Shown: piece by piece, positions 1 to 10,600 of the stretch
How the letters are laid out: the number at the start of each line of letters is the position of its first letter
Position numbering within the stretch: position 1 is the first letter of the stretch
Assembly: GCA_910591455.2 (NCBI GenBank)
Contig: OU342806.1
Location: 20,888,535-20,952,534 of the forward strand
Direction: 5' to 3'
From: Pholis gunnellus
Taxonomy: Eukaryota; Chordata; Actinopteri; Perciformes; Pholidae
Length of the DNA stretch: 64,000 nt
Program-made: the position numbers and the translations under genes
Notes under the pieces: model-generated
What the model was told of the DNA's origin: nothing
Seen by the model: the letters and a program-made list of their open reading frames with translations, nothing else
The model's database searches: none

Positions 1-21
1 TGTACTCATCCATGTGTTTAG

Positions 22-1249
22 GTCTGGTCTGAGAGGAGGCTATCAGGAGGTAATTAACATGGACCCAGCAGTGAAAAAGCATTTAAAAAATGCCCCTTAC
101 AGCCCTGCAGTTATACCACAGCTTGCTCTTGAGGTCATGGTCAATCCACCCACTCCTGGAGATCCTTCCTATGAAACGTACTCACAGGTATACAATATGT
201 TCACCAGCTAGTCACTAACTTTGTCTGTTTGCTGCTGAGCAGCCAGTGTACAATGAATGTCAGTAAAGCTGCGGGGGAAAATGAGCAGAAAGGTGCCAAG
301 ACGCTCTGTACTGAGCTGTGGGGGACTGAAAAAGTTGGGTTAAAATACTCCTTTCAATGGAGTTGTTGTTAAATATGAATTAATGCAACTTTGAGTTACT
401 GTCAATGGAGTTTTCTTTTGGGGACCACCCAGGCCTAGCTTGTCCTTTTTTTCTCAACTGAAGGAGATTCTTCACTCTCAGAGGACTCTATCCCAGAATG
501 CCCAGCGTGCTTGTGAGTTCCTTAATGATCTACCAGGGATGAACTGCCAACCAGCGATGGGAGGCGTCTTTCTCTATCCCTGTCTGAATTTACCACCTAA
601 GATGTTAAACGAGGCTAAGGTGAGTAAAGATAACAAAATAATGCTTTAAATCTTTAAATTCTTAAATGTTTTCTGACGTTGTTTACATAAGTAATATGTG
701 TTAAGAAACAGGCTATATACTGATTAAAAAAGCAAAACAATTGATGATTTATTTCATTCTTTATTTCTAAAGTCACAGTTATCACTGGTAAAAGGAAACA
801 TAATTTAATATGAACCAATGTTGTGCATAAGATCCCATATTAAACATGGAAAAGCTGTAATTGTAGCAGTAATTTGAATGGAGGCACTGTTTTTAACCTC
901 AGATGTTAGGAGTGGAGCCAGATGTGCTTTATTGTCAAAGGTTACTGGAGGAGGAAGGTGTGTGTTTGGGTGCCGGCTGTGAGAATGGGCAAGAAGATCC
1001 AAACTACCACATCAGGTAAGAAAAACAGCAGCATGTGTGAGTGGGAGTTATTTCAGTTTTTTTTTAAAAGAGAGGACACTGAATTTTTTGTTTGAAAGTT
1101 TGTAAACAAGGACATTTTAGGAATGTGATTGATTTGTGATTATTAGCGTCATTGATTATATGACTTATTATTAAAACCTATTCCATAATTGCTGCTATCT
1201 GACTAATGCTGAGACACCACAGGATCTCACTATCAGGACCTCAGTAACA

Positions 1250-1299
<50 letters not shown>

Positions 1300-1484
1300 C
1301 AAGACTGATGTCCTAAAAGTACCTAAGTAGTGTCTGCCTTCTGACACGTGCATATGTTAATACTCTGTTTTGTGTGGTACTTCTCCCTCACAGGCTGTGT
1401 GTTTTGGCTCCTCCTGCCACCCTGGAGGAGATCTTGGAAAGACTTTGTTCTTTCCACCTGCGCCTGCTGGACACATTTCCCTGA
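22..1484 (+). CDS. Alanine aminotransferase-like protein, left copy, last four exons (5' part outside window)
   Basis: Coding exons are 22-187, 464-619, 903-1015 and 1394-1484 (stop TGA 1482-1484), each with AG acceptors and GT donors and with phases that join cleanly. The peptide begins at ESGLRGGYQEVINMDPAVKK, which matches the ALT1/ALT2 segment just after the PLP-lysine loop. It continues through NPPTPGDPSYETYSQ, PGMNCQPAMGG and the end domain with HIR, where the substrate-binding arginine of ALT lies. It differs from the right copy by an in-frame 6-bp loss with changed residues (HLKNAPY against HLKDMQATS) and by a few silent changes. No stop or frameshift is visible in these exons. Whether the upstream exons are intact cannot be seen. 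As in the right copy, catalytic competence is doubtful, but the lysine exon is off the window. Confidence 0.85.
1251..1297. repeat. (TG)n microsatellite in ALT-like last intron
   Basis: Uninterrupted TG run in the intron before the last coding exon. The equivalent TG run in the right copy is at 26,612-26,654. Confidence 0.95.
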
Positions 1485-1589
1485 TGGAGGTGTCAAGGAC
1501 ACAGACTTTGGAGAAAAACACCAAAGCATGGGTTTCTTGCAAATCTTTTAAATTAACAGTCAGTCAAATGAATAACTTGTCCTGCAAAG

Positions 1590-1600
1590 AATAAAATAAA
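1590..1600 (+). terminator. Polyadenylation signals of ALT-like gene, left copy
   Basis: Two overlapping AATAAA hexamers (1590-1595 and 1595-1600) lie about 105 bp after the stop codon at 1484. The same pair occurs after the right copy. Confidence 0.7.
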
Positions 1601-1929
1601 TATTGATACTAAATAATAACAACTTGTGAAATAGAAGATTCAAGCCATCCAATGACGCTTTTTGAGTTTTCCAAAGACTTCTGCAGCCGTTAGCATCTTA
1701 TTAACGAACAAACTAAAATTGGAGTGCAACCGTCGAAATCAATAAAGGATCTTTGAAGTATTTATGAGGTTTGATTTCATTTGATTTCACTTTATTATCA
1801 ATATATGTTTGTGTCTTGCGTCCCAAGGCCTACAATGCTTCACATCCATAACAAAACACAAGATTTAACCAAACAACAAAATGTAGTACTACTAACATGC
1901 AGTATATCAGACATAACTAGGTGGAAGTA

Positions 1930-2260
1930 TTCAGATTTACAGGGACAGTATGTATAATTTTGGGGGATCTATAGCAGAAAAATAATATAATACTTTATGT
2001 TTTCATTAGTGTATAATCTCCTGAAACTAAGAGTCGTTGTGGTTGTGGTAGCCCTTCATATCTACGCAGGGAGGGGGTCCTCTTCACAGTCCGCCATGTT
2101 TCTTCAGTAGCCCAGAACAGACAAACTAAACACTCGCCCTAGAGAGATCCTTTCACTTTTTTACGTTACCTGAAGGCCACAGTAGCTCTGCGACGCTTCA
2201 TGAAACTGCGGTAACTACTAATACCACACTGTGAAAATATTTCAAATAAAAGTCCTGCAT
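1930..2260. repeat. Teleost-type interspersed repeat (copy 1)
   Basis: The stretch includes landmarks such as TGTATAATTTTGGGGGATC, TCCGCCATGTTTCTTCAGTA and ACGTTACCTGAAGGCCAC. From memory these belong to a short interspersed repeat common near fish genes. The family name cannot be given from sequence alone. It lies just 3' of the ALT-like gene and is duplicated with it at 27,290-27,615. Confidence 0.45.
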
Positions 2261-3092
2261 TCAGAACCTTACTTCAGTGAAAGTATGTAAGTATTGTCAG
2301 CAAGATGAACTTAAAGTAGTTTAATCTACAGCATACATCATATTCTACAGGATCATCGTATGTTTGTAGTGTTCGCTCTCCTGTGAAAACCTTGCATCTC
2401 TAAAAAGTCAACTTTTCATGAGCGCAGAAAAACAGCCCTGTTTTCAGTTGTGACGTTGCATTTCCCAGCTGATCCAAGAGGCTTTTCAAATAGTTCATTT
2501 AGCTTAAGAAGAAAGGAGAATTTGCTCAACTCATAAATGGCATTTGCATTCAAATTGCCACATTTTGGGATATATGGTTTTCACTGGACAGAAAGAGAAT
2601 TAAAAAAATATTTGTGAAAAGTAACTAAAATAAATGTAGTGTAAAACGAGTAAAACGTACAATATTTGTGTCTGAGATGTAGTGGATTAATTAAGTAATG
2701 AAGTTGCATAAACTTCTGGCTCTGGAGGGATTACGTAAGGACTGTCTGTCTGATATGAAGAGGGGCATCGCTTCTTCTTTCAGCGTTAGAGTCAAAGGAT
2801 TAGTCTAGAGTTGTTCTGTATTTGTCTTATCCTCATTATATCCCATGAAAACAATGTGTTGGTCAGAAAGCTGACGTCTTTCACACCACAACAATACCTT
2901 TCAATATGAAACTTGCTGGAGCAAACAACAATTTGTTTCCCCCCTAAAGTTGGCACAGAAAAAGCGACCCAATCACAGAGAACTGTGCATAGTGCTGAGG
3001 TCATAATTGGAGTTACAGATGGTGTTACAGCTTTAAGTATCAGAGCAGAGTTGTATCAGGCTTTGTAACATCCAGTTCTTTCTGTGGCGCAG

Positions 3093-5400
3093 CTCACGGG
3101 TGTGGCACACCCACCTATGAGCCCTCTGTGGCCCGTGTTGTGAACGGGAAAGATGCTCGACCCTACAGCTGGCCCTGGCAGGTGAGTTAATATTAATCGT
3201 TAAAAGTAAACATTGTGAGAGGTTTAGGGAGCAAGTTACTTCGTGGAACTGCTGAGAACTCGCACTGCTTTCTTCTTTTATAAGAGCTACAAGCCAAACG
3301 GTTTGAGACCACTGGTTTAATCTTCATCATTGCATATTAAACAATACATTTTGCGTATTCTTCATGTCAATTTTTTAAAGTTAACTAGTGACTAGTAATA
3401 GTTATAGTTAAAGTAAAGTAAAGTTAAGTAAAGTAGCAGCAATTGGGAAGACTCCCGTAACGTGTCTCAAACTTGTACTTAAGTACAGTACTTGAGTTAA
3501 TGTATTTAGTTTCTTTCCACCACTGCAGTGTCTGACTCTGCTGCTCTATTCTCAGATCTCTCTGCAGTATCTCAGCGGCTCAACGTACCATCAAACCTGC
3601 GGAGGCACCCTGCTCGCTCCCAACTGGGTCATGACTGCTGGTCACTGCATCGGGTGAATCACAGTTTACTCTATTTCATCTCATGATGTCAGATGACGGT
3701 TACATCTAAAGTTTGTCTTTACACACATATCTGTCTATCTGTGTGTCAGATCGCACACCTACCGCGTGGTAATGGGCGAGTATGACCTCACCAAAGAGGA
3801 GGGCTATGAGCAGATTAGAAGTGTGGAGAAGTTCGTGGTTCACCCTGGCTGAAATGATAAATGCGTGTCTTGTGGGTGAGTGAATACATCTCCTCTATAC
3901 AGCAGTTTTCAACTTATGTTTCGAATAAAAACAAATAGCTGTGCAGCATATAGTTTTACACCAGGACAGTGACATTTCTATCACCCGTTTAAAGCTGCAG
4001 ATTTGTTGGCCTTGGGGCAGATGGTTGGTTGGCTTGTAACGGTTCTAAAATGCATAATATAACTTATTGAGTTGTTCATTTGAGACATTTCCCTTTCCTG
4101 TGTTTGGGGAAAAAGGTTTCAAGTCTATGATATTTATTTCTGGATCACATTTTGGAGTTCTCTCTTTCCATGATTTCCAACATGATTTTGTTGTTGTTTA
4201 CTGTGTTCAGTAATGACATTGCGATGATCAAACTGTCCTCGCCTGTCGTTCTCAACGACAAGGTGCAGCTCCCCTGTGTGCCGGTGAGCGGAGAGGTCGC
4301 TCCCCACGACGACCCTTGCTACGTCACTGGCTGGGGAAGAATGGACAGTGAGTGTTTGAAATGTGGCGACACACTGATTCAATGCGACGGTGTGACTCCA
4401 AGCACGAGACAGCTCAGCAGTGCAGGAATGAATGAGAAGTGGTCTGAAGTTAAACGGAAACGTAAGATGGCAGATGTGGGATCCGATTTGCGATCATGTT
4501 GACATTGTTATGAGATAGTGGGCCTCTGGGCATGGTCTCGTAAAAGCAGGATTTACAGAAACCACAAAGCCAACAGCACAATAACTTTTTGGCCAAAAAA
4601 AATTAAATTCAAACATACTTTCTCCTTTCTCCCCATAAAATTATTCAATTCAAATAAAACACATTTGTCCCCAAAGTAGCTGCTATTGGGAAGGTTACCA
4701 TTCATGAGCTTGGCGTCTGGGCTTATACTAATTATATTGATTATATTAGAGAGTAATTGTCGTGCAATATTATCGTGGGACGCTTTAAAGGAATAGTTGG
4801 ACATTTTGGGAATTGGGATTAATAGTTTTTTTGTAGAGGGATACACGCGAAGATCACAAATAATAAACACCGTAACAATATTGAAACTATAAAAGTTCTG
4901 ATGATGTGCGGAGGAAGTTTTATTTTATTTTGTTGACTTCCTGTCATCTCAGCATTACAAAGTCACTTTAGAACCATGAAGCTAATGTGATGGCGTCTCC
5001 TCAAGCGTCATGTGACACCACCTGACGATGCTCTGCGTTTTTTTTAATCTTTCTACCTGCAGATGGGGGTCCCATTGCCTCCAAGCTCCAGCAGGCTCTC
5101 CTCCCTGTGGTCAGCCACAGCATCTGCAGCAGCAAAGGCTGGTGGTCGAGCAATGTGAAACCCACAATGATCTGCGCTGGCGGTGACATCCGCTCTGGCT
5201 GCCATGTATGCACCGCTCCCTCCATCCCAACGCGATAACAACCGCAGATTCGCTCTTTGTCAGTCTGATGCCATGCACTTGTCTTCTGCCTGTCTCCTCA
5301 GGGCGATTCAGGAGGCCCTCTGAACTGCAGGGGCGGCGATGGCAGGTGGTACGTGCAGGGCGTGAACAGCTTCGTCGCCAATCGAAAATGCAACACCGAC
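3093..5400 (+). pseudogene. Broken CELA3-type elastase, left copy
   Basis: Exons 2-7 of the right-copy elastase can be matched at 3093-3181, 3556-3653, 3750-3875, 4211-4347, 5063-5205 and 5302-5400. Three lesions are seen. First, the 187 bp holding the TATA box, start codon, signal peptide and first donor are missing between 2742 and 2743. Second, the tryptophan codon equal to residue 110 of the intact protein is TGA at 3850-3852. Third, exon 7 stops at 5400 in the middle of the CNTD segment and fuses to unrelated downstream DNA, so the end of exon 7, exon 8 and the normal stop are gone. The histidine (TAGHC), aspartate (NDIAM) and serine (GDSGGP) codons remain. A G-to-A change of residue also sits at the activation site (SVAR for SVGR). 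No functional protease is expected. Confidence 0.93.
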
Positions 5401-5948
5401 AAAATGCATTGGCAAGCTAACAGTCAGTCATGGGAGAAATACAGACATGAGACGTAGCCTCAATAGGTCTCAGGTTTTGGATTACACATTTTGCAGATGT
5501 AGTCTGGTTGGGTCTTCAAGTGAGAAAAACCCCTGTGAATAAAAAAAATATAAAAAAAACTTTTTCTAGTTAACTTTGTGTTTTCCTGTTTTTAAAAAAT
5601 ATATAGAATACATATGCCAAATACACTTAACTTTTTCCTCGCCTATAAAATGTTTGATGACTCCTCCCCCCTTTGGGGCAACTCCTCCTCTTACTTTTAT
5701 TCGGACATGCAACACTTTAAATAAGCAGAAGAAGACTTGTCTTCATCAGTGTTGGGGATGTCCCGGCCGACCCCGAGGTTGGGAGTCACCGCTCTCAAGT
5801 GCACTCACTGATTATAATTCGTCATGAAAACACAGCTGCCTCTCCACAAACTCTATTGATAGGCGCCTGATGATGTGATCCACATGGAGAATCAGTTTGA
5901 GATGTGAATTAAGCAACATCTCAGCCCTCCTTTTGCTTCTTTCCTCAG

Positions 5949-6300
5949 ACTCTGACTCAGCCGCTGCAGAGAGCTCCGTCGACAGGTAGTACGAACCATG
6001 CAAAACTGTGTTACCATGACTATTCTGGATCAGCTGTTGCACTGATTAACCCTCTGTGTGTAGCTTCCTATGATCTTACAAGTATAGGACCAGGACCATC
6101 TCCAGTAGACGACACCACAGAGTTGCATTAACAGCTCCTGAGTGCTCACTTTTTAACAACACAGGTCTCTCTGTGATCTGTTTGGCTCGTCGTGGATGCG
6201 TGTGGCCGGGTCAGGAGGAGGACTGAAATGCTACTGGGCTCGAGAACCGTCTTGTGTTGGAGGGATGCTCGTGACGAGCTGTGCAGCTCACAGCTTCTGA
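5949..6300 (+). other. Possible coding exon pair, left copy (unidentified)
   Basis: A 37-bp segment (5949-5985) is flanked by a strong pyrimidine-rich acceptor and CAG/GTAGT. A second segment (6165-6300) follows an ACAG acceptor and ends in TGA. When joined they stay in phase and read SDSAAAESSVD, then RSLCDLFGSSWMRVAGSGGG and about 24 more residues. The pair is repeated at 35,119-35,470 with one visible Thr/Ser change. No family is recognised and no upstream exon was found. This may be chance. Confidence 0.2.
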
Positions 6301-6489
6301 GAAGTGATGCTTCACACAAAGTGTTGCCATGGATACCTTCTCTGAGGGCTTTACTCCATCACATCTCGCTCCAACAACATGTTATTGCTCTATGAAAGAC
6401 ATCTAGGACACACTTATTACGTGTATTTTGGGGATAAATATATTTATTTCACCAGTTTGGAATCAAAACGTATGAGTGTAAGACAAACT

Positions 6490-6491
<2 letters not shown>

Positions 6492-6541
<50 letters not shown>
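6492..6541. repeat. (CA)n microsatellite at duplication edge
   Basis: A CA run of about 50 bp. Sequence before it matches the right copy up to 35,661. Sequence after it does not match anything after the right-copy CA tract. Confidence 0.95.
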
Positions 6542-6549
<8 letters not shown>

Positions 6550-6844
6550 ACTTGAGGCAGAATTTCAAACAACATACTCGTCACGTGAAGCCTGACGAAG
6601 CGTTTCCTCTGATCGAATGACTTCACGTGAGGACTTTAGGTTGGCAGCACACAAAAAGCAGGTTTTTTTCAAAGAGTATCAACATATTGGAGTTCTTAAA
6701 ATGTTTCTCAAGAGCAGAAATAATGTACATTTATGTTACAATGCAGAAAAAAAGAAATCTATTACATTCTTCTTCGGACAAATTGTCCTTTTCAGCTTAA
6801 AGAAGGAATTTGCTTTTCACATTCGTTCATTTTATTGTGAAAAG

Positions 6845-7398
6845 TGTTACGCCCGGTCTAGGGGAACCTGGACGCAACACAGTATAAGGACTTCCTCTCT
6901 CTCTCCCACTCCCAAGAACGACCAGTTATCCCAATGTTCAGTCCATGATATTTATTAGTGACGCCATTGGTCATACGTCAGGGTGAGCCTGGCCCAAAAT
7001 AATAAACAAAACAAGCTTCGTTAATCAACTATCTAACCTAACCAAACTGAACAAAAGAAAAGACAGGCAGCTTCCCTAACTCCCTACCCAAAACAGGAGA
7101 AAACAGAGTAAACAAAAGAGCGGCTCACCCCTACCACTACAGGGACTGTTTATAGAATGTACTAGGGCGGTCGCCCCGATCTGTTTCCGATGCAGCACGG
7201 TCCGTTTGGGAGTCGGAGAGAAGAGAGAGAGACGGCCGGCCTCATCAGGTGCCTTCTTATGTCCCGCCTCATGAGTCCCCCGTCCAATCACCGGTCACCT
7301 ACAGGATACACAGAAAACTGTCACACTCCACAGCCCCAACCTCAGGCAGGGAGGCAAACAGCATATAAAATCCTATATTATGACTCGCAGTCATAACA
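6845..7398 (-). mobile_element. Solo LTR of an LTR retrotransposon
   Basis: The 554-bp segment starts TGTTACG and ends CATAACA, the TG...CA form of LTRs, with a short inverted end (TGTTA/TAACA). It is flanked by a 4-bp direct repeat AAAG at 6841-6844 and 7399-7402. Read on the minus strand it has a CTATAAACAG TATA-like box (near 7,148-7,157) and an AATAAA (near 6,950-6,955), in the expected order for U3-R. No internal retroelement genes adjoin it, so it is probably a solo LTR. Family (gypsy-like or other) is not determinable here. Confidence 0.7.
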
Positions 7399-7402
7399 AA
7401 AG

Positions 7403-7682
7403 TGAAATAATAATTTGCCTTTTGAACAAAACTCAAGTTAAAATCTGGTTGGCCAGCTCTCTATTAATACAGGCGATGACAGAACTCTCTTTTTTCCTTT
7501 ATTTCCTTTCATTTATTTCATTGTATTTATTTTTATTCTATTATATCCATAATTGTTGAGGTAACACTACAGGTACGTTGGTTAATGTGTTTGGGTTGGA
7601 GAGGGGAGGCTGCTCATGTTTATGTGACATGAAAACCTCCTGAATATAAGTTAAAACAAGTGTAATTGTACAAAAATCAAGG
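7403..7682. other. Short gap between solo LTR and tandem array
   Basis: AT-rich single-copy-looking DNA. No gene, RNA or recognisable element is seen. Confidence 0.6.
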
Positions 7683-10600
7683 CATCCTGAGCCAAAAAAC
7701 AAAAAGTGGTAGCACTCAAAGTCTATTCTGAATCCAAAGTTACAGGTCAGATATGCTACTGGTTTACACGACAGGAGTTTGGTGCAAGTATCTTACCACA
7801 GCATCCTACATCAGACCCACGGGAAGCTTGAAGTGAGCTCTGAGGCAGACTGGCACAAAGACTTCCTGCCCCCAGGTAGCACTGAAAACTGTCCGACCAT
7901 CTTTACACTCTGCTGACGGCAGCCTGCGGCTTGCCCCCTAACAGTGAGCTAAGCCACACAGTGACCTATCACTGGCAGGACTCAAGAGCGCGACTGAGTC
8001 TTCCCCCCAGTTCAAACACTCACCGTCAGCATGGCTCCGAGAAGCCAGCTACTACCTGGGGGCAATTCTGAAAATATGCTGCGGCCTACCTCAGAGCTGT
8101 CCAGCTGTCCTCTATGGAGTTGTTTTTTTTCCATACTATACAACATTTCTACAACTGTGTGATTATAAATACCGTGGCTCATTGGGTAGAGAGGGTCGTC
8201 CGGTAACCGCAAGGCCAGCGGTTTCATCCTTGGCTGCTACATGTCCTGTGCCGAAGTATACCTGAGCAAGACACTAAACCCAGCCCACTGCTCCCAATAT
8301 GCTAGGGATTGGTTAAATGCAGAGCTTGAATTTCATATGTATATAATGACGACTATAATACATTTAATTTCATTATATTTTTTAAATAAAGATGTCTACA
8401 TTTCCCTTTCTGTCCTGTAAGCTAAGCTCTTTTTTATTCTACTAAGTAAATAATCAATGTGAACAATTTGATATTCAAGGAGGGATTTGGTAATCCTAAA
8501 ATCAGTATGGTGGCACCAAACATCCTGAGCCAAATAACAAAAAGTGGTAGCACTCAAAGTCTATTCTGAATCCAAAGTTACAGGTCAGATATGCTACTGG
8601 TTTACACAACAGGAGTTTGGTGCAAGTATCTTACCACAGCATCCTACATCAGACCCACGGGAAGCTTGAAGTGAGCTCTGAGGCAGACTGGCACAAAGAC
8701 TTCCTGCCCCCAGGTAGCACTGAAAACTGGCCGACCATCTTTACACTCTGCTGACGGCAGCCTGCGGCTTGCCCCCTAACAGTGAGCTAAGCCACACAGT
8801 GACCTATCACTGGCAGGACTCAAGAGCGCGACTGAGTCTTCCCCCCAGTTCAAACACTCACCGTCAGCATGGCTCCGAGAAGCCAGCTACTACCTGGGGG
8901 CAGTTCTGAAAATATGCTGCGGCCTACCTCAGAGCTGTCCAGCTGTCCTCTATGGAGTTGTTTTTTTTTTCATACTATACAACATTTCTACAACTGTGTG
9001 ATTATAAATACCGTGGCTCATTGGGTAGAGAGGGTCGTCCGGTAACCGCAAGGCCGGCGGTTTCATCCTTGGCTGCTACATGTCCTGTGCCGAAGTATAC
9101 CTGAGCAAGACACTAAACCCAGCCCACTGCTCCCAATATGCCAGGGATTGGTTAAATGCAGAGCTTGAATTTCATATGTATATAATGACGACTATAATAC
9201 ATTTAATTTCATTATATTTTTTAAATAAAGATGTCTACATTTCCCTTTCTGTCCTGTAAGCTAAGCTCTTTTTTATTCTACTAAGTAAATAATCAATGTG
9301 AACAATTTGATATTCAAGGAGGGATTTGGTAATCCTAAAATCAGTATGGTGGCACCAAACATCCTGAGCCAAATAACAAAAAGTGGTAGCACTCAAAGTC
9401 TATTCTGAATCCAAAGTTACAGGTCAGATATGCTACTGGTTTACACAACAGGAGTTTGGTGCAAGTATCTTACCACAGCATCCTACATCAGACCCACGGG
9501 AAGCTTGAAGTGAGCTCTGAGGCAGACTGGCACAAAGACTTCCTGCCCCCAGGTAGCACTGAAAACTGGCCGACCATCTTTACACTCTGCTGACGGCAGC
9601 CTGCGGCTTGCCCCCTAACAGTGAGCTAAGCCACACAGTGACCTATCACTGGCAGGACTCAAGAGCGCGACTGAGTCTTCCCCCCAGTTCAAACACTCAC
9701 CGTCAGCATGGCTCCGAGAAGCCAGCTACTACCTGGGGGCAGTTCTGAAAATATGCTGCGGCCTACCTCAGAGCTGTCCAGCTGTCCTCTATGGAGTTGT
9801 TTTTTTTCCATACTATACAACATTTCTACAACTGTGTGATTATAAATACCGTGGCTCATTGGGTAGAGAGGGTCGTCCGGTAACCGCAAGGCCAGCGGTT
9901 TCATCCTTGGCTGCTACATGTCCTGTGCCGAAGTATACCTGAGCAAGACACTAAACCCAGCCCACTGCTCCCAATATGCTAGGGATTGGTTAAATGCAGA
10001 GCTTGAATTTCATATGTATATAATGACGACTATAATACATTTAATTTCATTATATTTTTTAAATAAAGATGTCTACATTTCCCTTTCTGTCCTGTAAGCT
10101 AAGCTCTTTTTTATTCTACTAAGTAAATAATCAATGTGAACAATTTGATATTCAAGGAGGGATTTGGTAATCCTAAAATCAGTATGGTGGCACCAAACAT
10201 CCTGAGCCAAATAACAAAAAGTGGTAGCACTCAAAGTCTATTCTGAATCCAAAGTTACAGGTCAGATATGCTACTGGTTTACACAACAGGAGTTTGGTGC
10301 AAGTATCTTACCACAGCATCCTACATCAGACCCACGGGAAGCTTGAAGTGAGCTCTGAGGCAGACTGGCACAAAGACTTCCTGCCCCCAGGTAGCACTGA
10401 AAACTGGCCGACCATCTTTACACTCTGCTGACGGCAGCCTGCGGCTTGCCCCCTAACAGTGAGCTAAGCCACACAGTGACCTATCACTGGCAGGACTCAA
10501 GAGCGCGACTGAGTCTTCCCCCCAGTTCAAACACTCACCGTCAGCATGGCTCCGAGAAGCCAGCTACTACCTGGGGGCAGTTCTGAAAATATGCTGCGGC

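Larger units (their letters stand above)
1..6541 (+). repeat. Segmental duplication, left copy (ALT-elastase block)
   Basis: Positions 1 to about 6,491 repeat 25,022-35,661 in the same orientation, with only scattered base changes. Positions 1-5,400 match up to 30,886, and 5,401 onward matches 34,571 onward, so this copy lacks a 3,684-bp stretch. Smaller differences are visible: about 320 bp absent from the last ALT intron, 187 bp absent before the elastase, and about 85 bp extra in an elastase intron near 3,373-3,458. Similarity stops inside a CA tract at 6,492-6,541. The left end lies outside the window. Confidence 0.95.

Noticed and set aside
4152..4502. 116-codon continuous frame across elastase exon 5
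   Set aside because: Only 4,211-4,347 is the true exon; the rest is intron read-through. The same holds for 29,628-29,978.
8012..8227. 71-codon minus-strand open frame repeated at 9,689 and 12,203
   Set aside because: It follows the 838-bp tandem unit and overlaps its SINE-like part; other units break the frame through T-run length changes. No domain is seen.
8172..8245. Possible tRNA gene in each 838-bp unit
   Set aside because: The B box is degenerate and the 3' part continues as a SINE body; no acceptor stem pairing could be formed.
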